A stretch of DNA of 8,233 nucleotides from Burkholderiaceae bacterium (GTDB lineage Bacteria; Pseudomonadota; Gammaproteobacteria; Burkholderiales; Burkholderiaceae). The notes beneath the pieces are model-generated. The model did not search any database. It saw only the letters and a list, made by a program, of their open reading frames with translations, and was not told where the DNA came from. Positions 6,950 through 8,233 of this stretch are shown in pieces. The first letter of the stretch is position 1. Each line of letters starts with the position of its first letter. Where the stretch lies: the NCBI GenBank assembly GCA_947371415.1, contig CANBPJ010000078.1, positions 1 to 8,233 of the forward strand, read 5' to 3'. Both the position numbers and the translations under genes were made by a program.

Positions 6950-7435
6950 ATGACTTCATTAAAAGTAAATTCCCCTTCCCTCAATCTAACTCGAAGACTG
7001 TATTTGTCTGCGCTAGGCATTTTAGGTTTGACGAGCTGGCTTACTCCGTTCTCCGCCAACGCTAAAAAGTCAGAGGCAATGGAAGTGATTGCAAAGATCG
7101 TAGGCTCAAATGCCGTTCGCGATGGAAGGGTGAAGCTGGTCATTCCGCCCTTGGTGGAGAGTGGCAATTTAGTGGTTTTGAAGGTCTCTGTTGAAAGCCC
7201 CATGACCGCAAATAACTATGTGAAAGTGGTGCACATCATCGCTGAAGGTAATCCGCTCCCCAATATTTTTAGCGCCTATTTCACACCGCGCTCTGGGCGC
7301 GCCGAACTCACCACGCGTGTTAGGTTGGCTGATTCACAGAGAGTCTGGGCGATCGCTCAAATGAGTGACGGCAGTTTTTGGCAGGATTATGCTGATACCC
7401 TAGTCACCTTATCGGCATGCACGGAGTTGGTATGA
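6950..7435 (+). CDS. soxY: SoxY, sulfur-carrier subunit of SoxYZ, with atypical C-terminal tail
   Basis: 161 residues from the ATG at 6950. The frame is open back to 6869, but starting there would overlap soxX and bury the signal peptide. A Tat signal is present (TRRLYLSALG, 14-23, ending at SANA 35-38), as expected for SoxY, which is exported with its leaderless partner SoxZ. The mature part has the SoxY beta-sandwich character, with EGNPLPNIFSAYFTP (99-113) as a recognisable segment. SoxY carries pathway intermediates on a cysteine at the end of a flexible C-terminal arm, classically GGCGG. Here the only cysteine is Cys157 in SACTELV, followed by four more residues. The position fits the carrier cysteine, but the glycine-rich arm is missing. 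No good Shine-Dalgarno precedes the start. Its last codons contain the soxZ ribosome binding site and overlap soxZ by 4 nt. Confidence 0.9.
   Translation: MTSLKVNSPSLNLTRRLYLSALGILGLTSWLTPFSANAKKSEAMEVIAKIVGSNAVRDGRVKLVIPPLVESGNLVVLKVSVESPMTANNYVKVVHIIAEGNPLPNIFSAYFTPRSGRAELTTRVRLADSQRVWAIAQMSDGSFWQDYADTLVTLSACTELV
7423..7426 (+). promoter_or_regulatory. Shine-Dalgarno GGAG of soxZ inside the end of soxY
   Basis: GGAG lies five nt before the ATG at 7432 and favours that start over the in-frame ATG at 7417. It is encoded within the unusual TELV tail of SoxY. Confidence 0.65.
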
Positions 7436-7761
7436 GCAAGACTTCCCGTACCGGCATTACGGCTCCTGCAAACGCAAAGAAGGATTCGATTATTGAGATT
7501 CGAGCGATTGCGCAGCATGATATGGAAACAGGCTTTCGATATACGGAGGATGGCAAGCGCATTCCTCGGGACATCATTCGGGTATTTACTTGCACTTACA
7601 ACAACGAAGAGGTCTTTAGGGCTGATTTTTATCCGGGTATTGGCGCAAATCCCCTCATCATTTTTACTGCGATTGCAGTAGCAACGGGCATCATTGAGTG
7701 CAAGTGGACGGGTGATGATGGTTATGAGGCGCTCAATCAAGTAAACATTACCGTCTCGTGA
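7432..7761 (+). CDS. soxZ: SoxZ, partner of the SoxY sulfur carrier
   Basis: 109 residues, the normal SoxZ length. Family segments are clear: HDMETGFR (29-36), the TEDGKRIPRDII part (38-49), FTCTYNNEEVFRADF (52-66) and GANPLIIF (71-78), ending with a WTGDDG turn (92-97). There is no signal peptide, because SoxZ is carried to the periplasm as a complex with Tat-exported SoxY. It scaffolds SoxY while SoxAX, SoxB and other enzymes act on the bound sulfur. The ATG at 7432 overlaps the soxY TGA (ATGA) and has GGAG five nt upstream; the alternative ATG at 7417 would add only five residues and lacks that support. Its own stop overlaps the soxA start. Nothing looks broken. Confidence 0.93.
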   Translation: MSKTSRTGITAPANAKKDSIIEIRAIAQHDMETGFRYTEDGKRIPRDIIRVFTCTYNNEEVFRADFYPGIGANPLIIFTAIAVATGIIECKWTGDDGYEALNQVNITVS

Positions 7762-8233
7762 AAGCCTTGCCGCTCTGCAATCGCTTGTTGTGCCTATTGC
7801 TTGCGTTGATGATGGCACCTGCCGCTTTTGCGGCTGACGTTTTAAAAGATAGCCGCCAATCGAGTTATCAGTTGATGACGGCTGAAAATCAAGCCATGCA
7901 AGATGATCCTAATTTAAATCCCGCTCTGTTTTGGGTAATGGATGGTCATAGCCTCTGGAAAGAAAAGGCGGGCAATCAGAATGTCTCTTGCGCCTCTTGT
8001 CACGGCGATTCTGGAAAAAAGATGGCTGGTGTTGCGGCTCAATTTCCTAAGGTCATTAGAGGGAAGCTGCAAACATTAGAGGGGCAAATTAATCAATGTC
8101 GCTCGGCGCAGCAAGATGCTCCAGCACTCGCGTATGAAAGCAAAGCACTCTTGGCTTTAACTACATTTGTTGCCGCCCAGTCCAAGGGAATGCCGATTGC
8201 TATTCAAGAGACAACCCGAAACACTAAAGACCT
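7758..8233 (+). CDS. soxA: SoxA, heme-containing subunit of SoxAX, 3' truncated by window edge
   Basis: 158 codons are open to the right edge. The start is GTG at 7758, sharing GTGA with the soxZ stop. It gives a complete Sec signal peptide (KALPLCNRLL, hydrophobic core, cleavage after APAAFA at about 26), while the ATGs at 7809/7812 would cut it away. No Shine-Dalgarno is seen, so translation probably depends on coupling from soxZ. The mature protein has NPALFWVMDG (54-63), a heme site C78-A-S-C81-H82 and a conserved-looking Cys114 in INQCR that may be an axial ligand. Having the N-terminal CxxCH suggests the diheme form of SoxA, provided the C-terminal heme site outside the window is intact. 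SoxA with SoxX attaches thiosulfate to SoxY. About 100-130 C-terminal residues, including the expected active-site cysteine, are not visible. Confidence 0.9.
   Translation, partial: MKALPLCNRLLCLLLALMMAPAAFAADVLKDSRQSSYQLMTAENQAMQDDPNLNPALFWVMDGHSLWKEKAGNQNVSCASCHGDSGKKMAGVAAQFPKVIRGKLQTLEGQINQCRSAQQDAPALAYESKALLALTTFVAAQSKGMPIAIQETTRNTKD

Noticed and set aside
7405..7435. Frameshift at the soxY end hiding a GGCGG tail
   Set aside because: No other frame of these bases encodes a glycine-rich cysteine motif, and the 4-nt overlap with soxZ is intact, so the SACTELV end looks genuine.
7387..7818. Minus-strand open frame of 143 codons
   Set aside because: It crosses the soxY end, all of soxZ and the soxA start, which are all clearly coding on the plus strand.
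1..8233. CRISPR array, insertion sequence, tRNA/rRNA or phage remnant
   Set aside because: No regularly spaced repeats, transposase, terminal inverted repeats or RNA gene signatures were seen; genes fill almost all the sequence.

Overview
The window looks like chromosome from a betaproteobacterium, most likely a Burkholderiaceae/Polynucleobacter-like freshwater organism. This is inferred from the moderate base composition, dense 4-nt gene overlaps, an orphan Bug-type (tripartite tricarboxylate transporter) binding protein and a Sox thiosulfate-oxidation cluster. No marker gene fixes the genus. There are ten protein genes, no RNA genes, no mobile elements and no CRISPR. The longest gene-free stretch is about 175 bases.

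Left half (1-3596), all on the minus strand and read right to left: lrgA and lrgB (holin/antiholin-like membrane pair, 4-nt overlap), a 175-nt gap with several small palindromes, a Bug-family periplasmic solute-binding protein, and 47 nt further on a gamma-glutamyltransferase-family enzyme. The last runs off the left edge and lacks its C-terminus.

Right half (3750-8233), all on the plus strand: a two-gene periplasmic molybdenum hydroxylase of the isoquinoline 1-oxidoreductase type (iorA-like [2Fe-2S] subunit and iorB-like Mo subunit with a Tat signal), then after only 31 nt soxX, soxY, soxZ and the 5' part of soxA. The sox genes are nearly contiguous, with 4-nt overlaps at soxY/soxZ and soxZ/soxA. 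soxA starts at GTG inside the soxZ stop and runs off the right edge. The two halves diverge from a 153-nt intergenic region that should hold both promoters.

SoxYZ would carry the sulfur substrate and SoxAX, a c-type cytochrome, would load thiosulfate onto SoxY. The most interesting points are the apparent co-transcription of a Mo hydroxylase lacking its own cytochrome subunit with sox cytochrome genes, and a SoxY whose single cysteine sits in a C-terminal SACTELV tail instead of the classical GGCGG. soxB and any soxCD are outside the view, so the completeness of the pathway cannot be judged.
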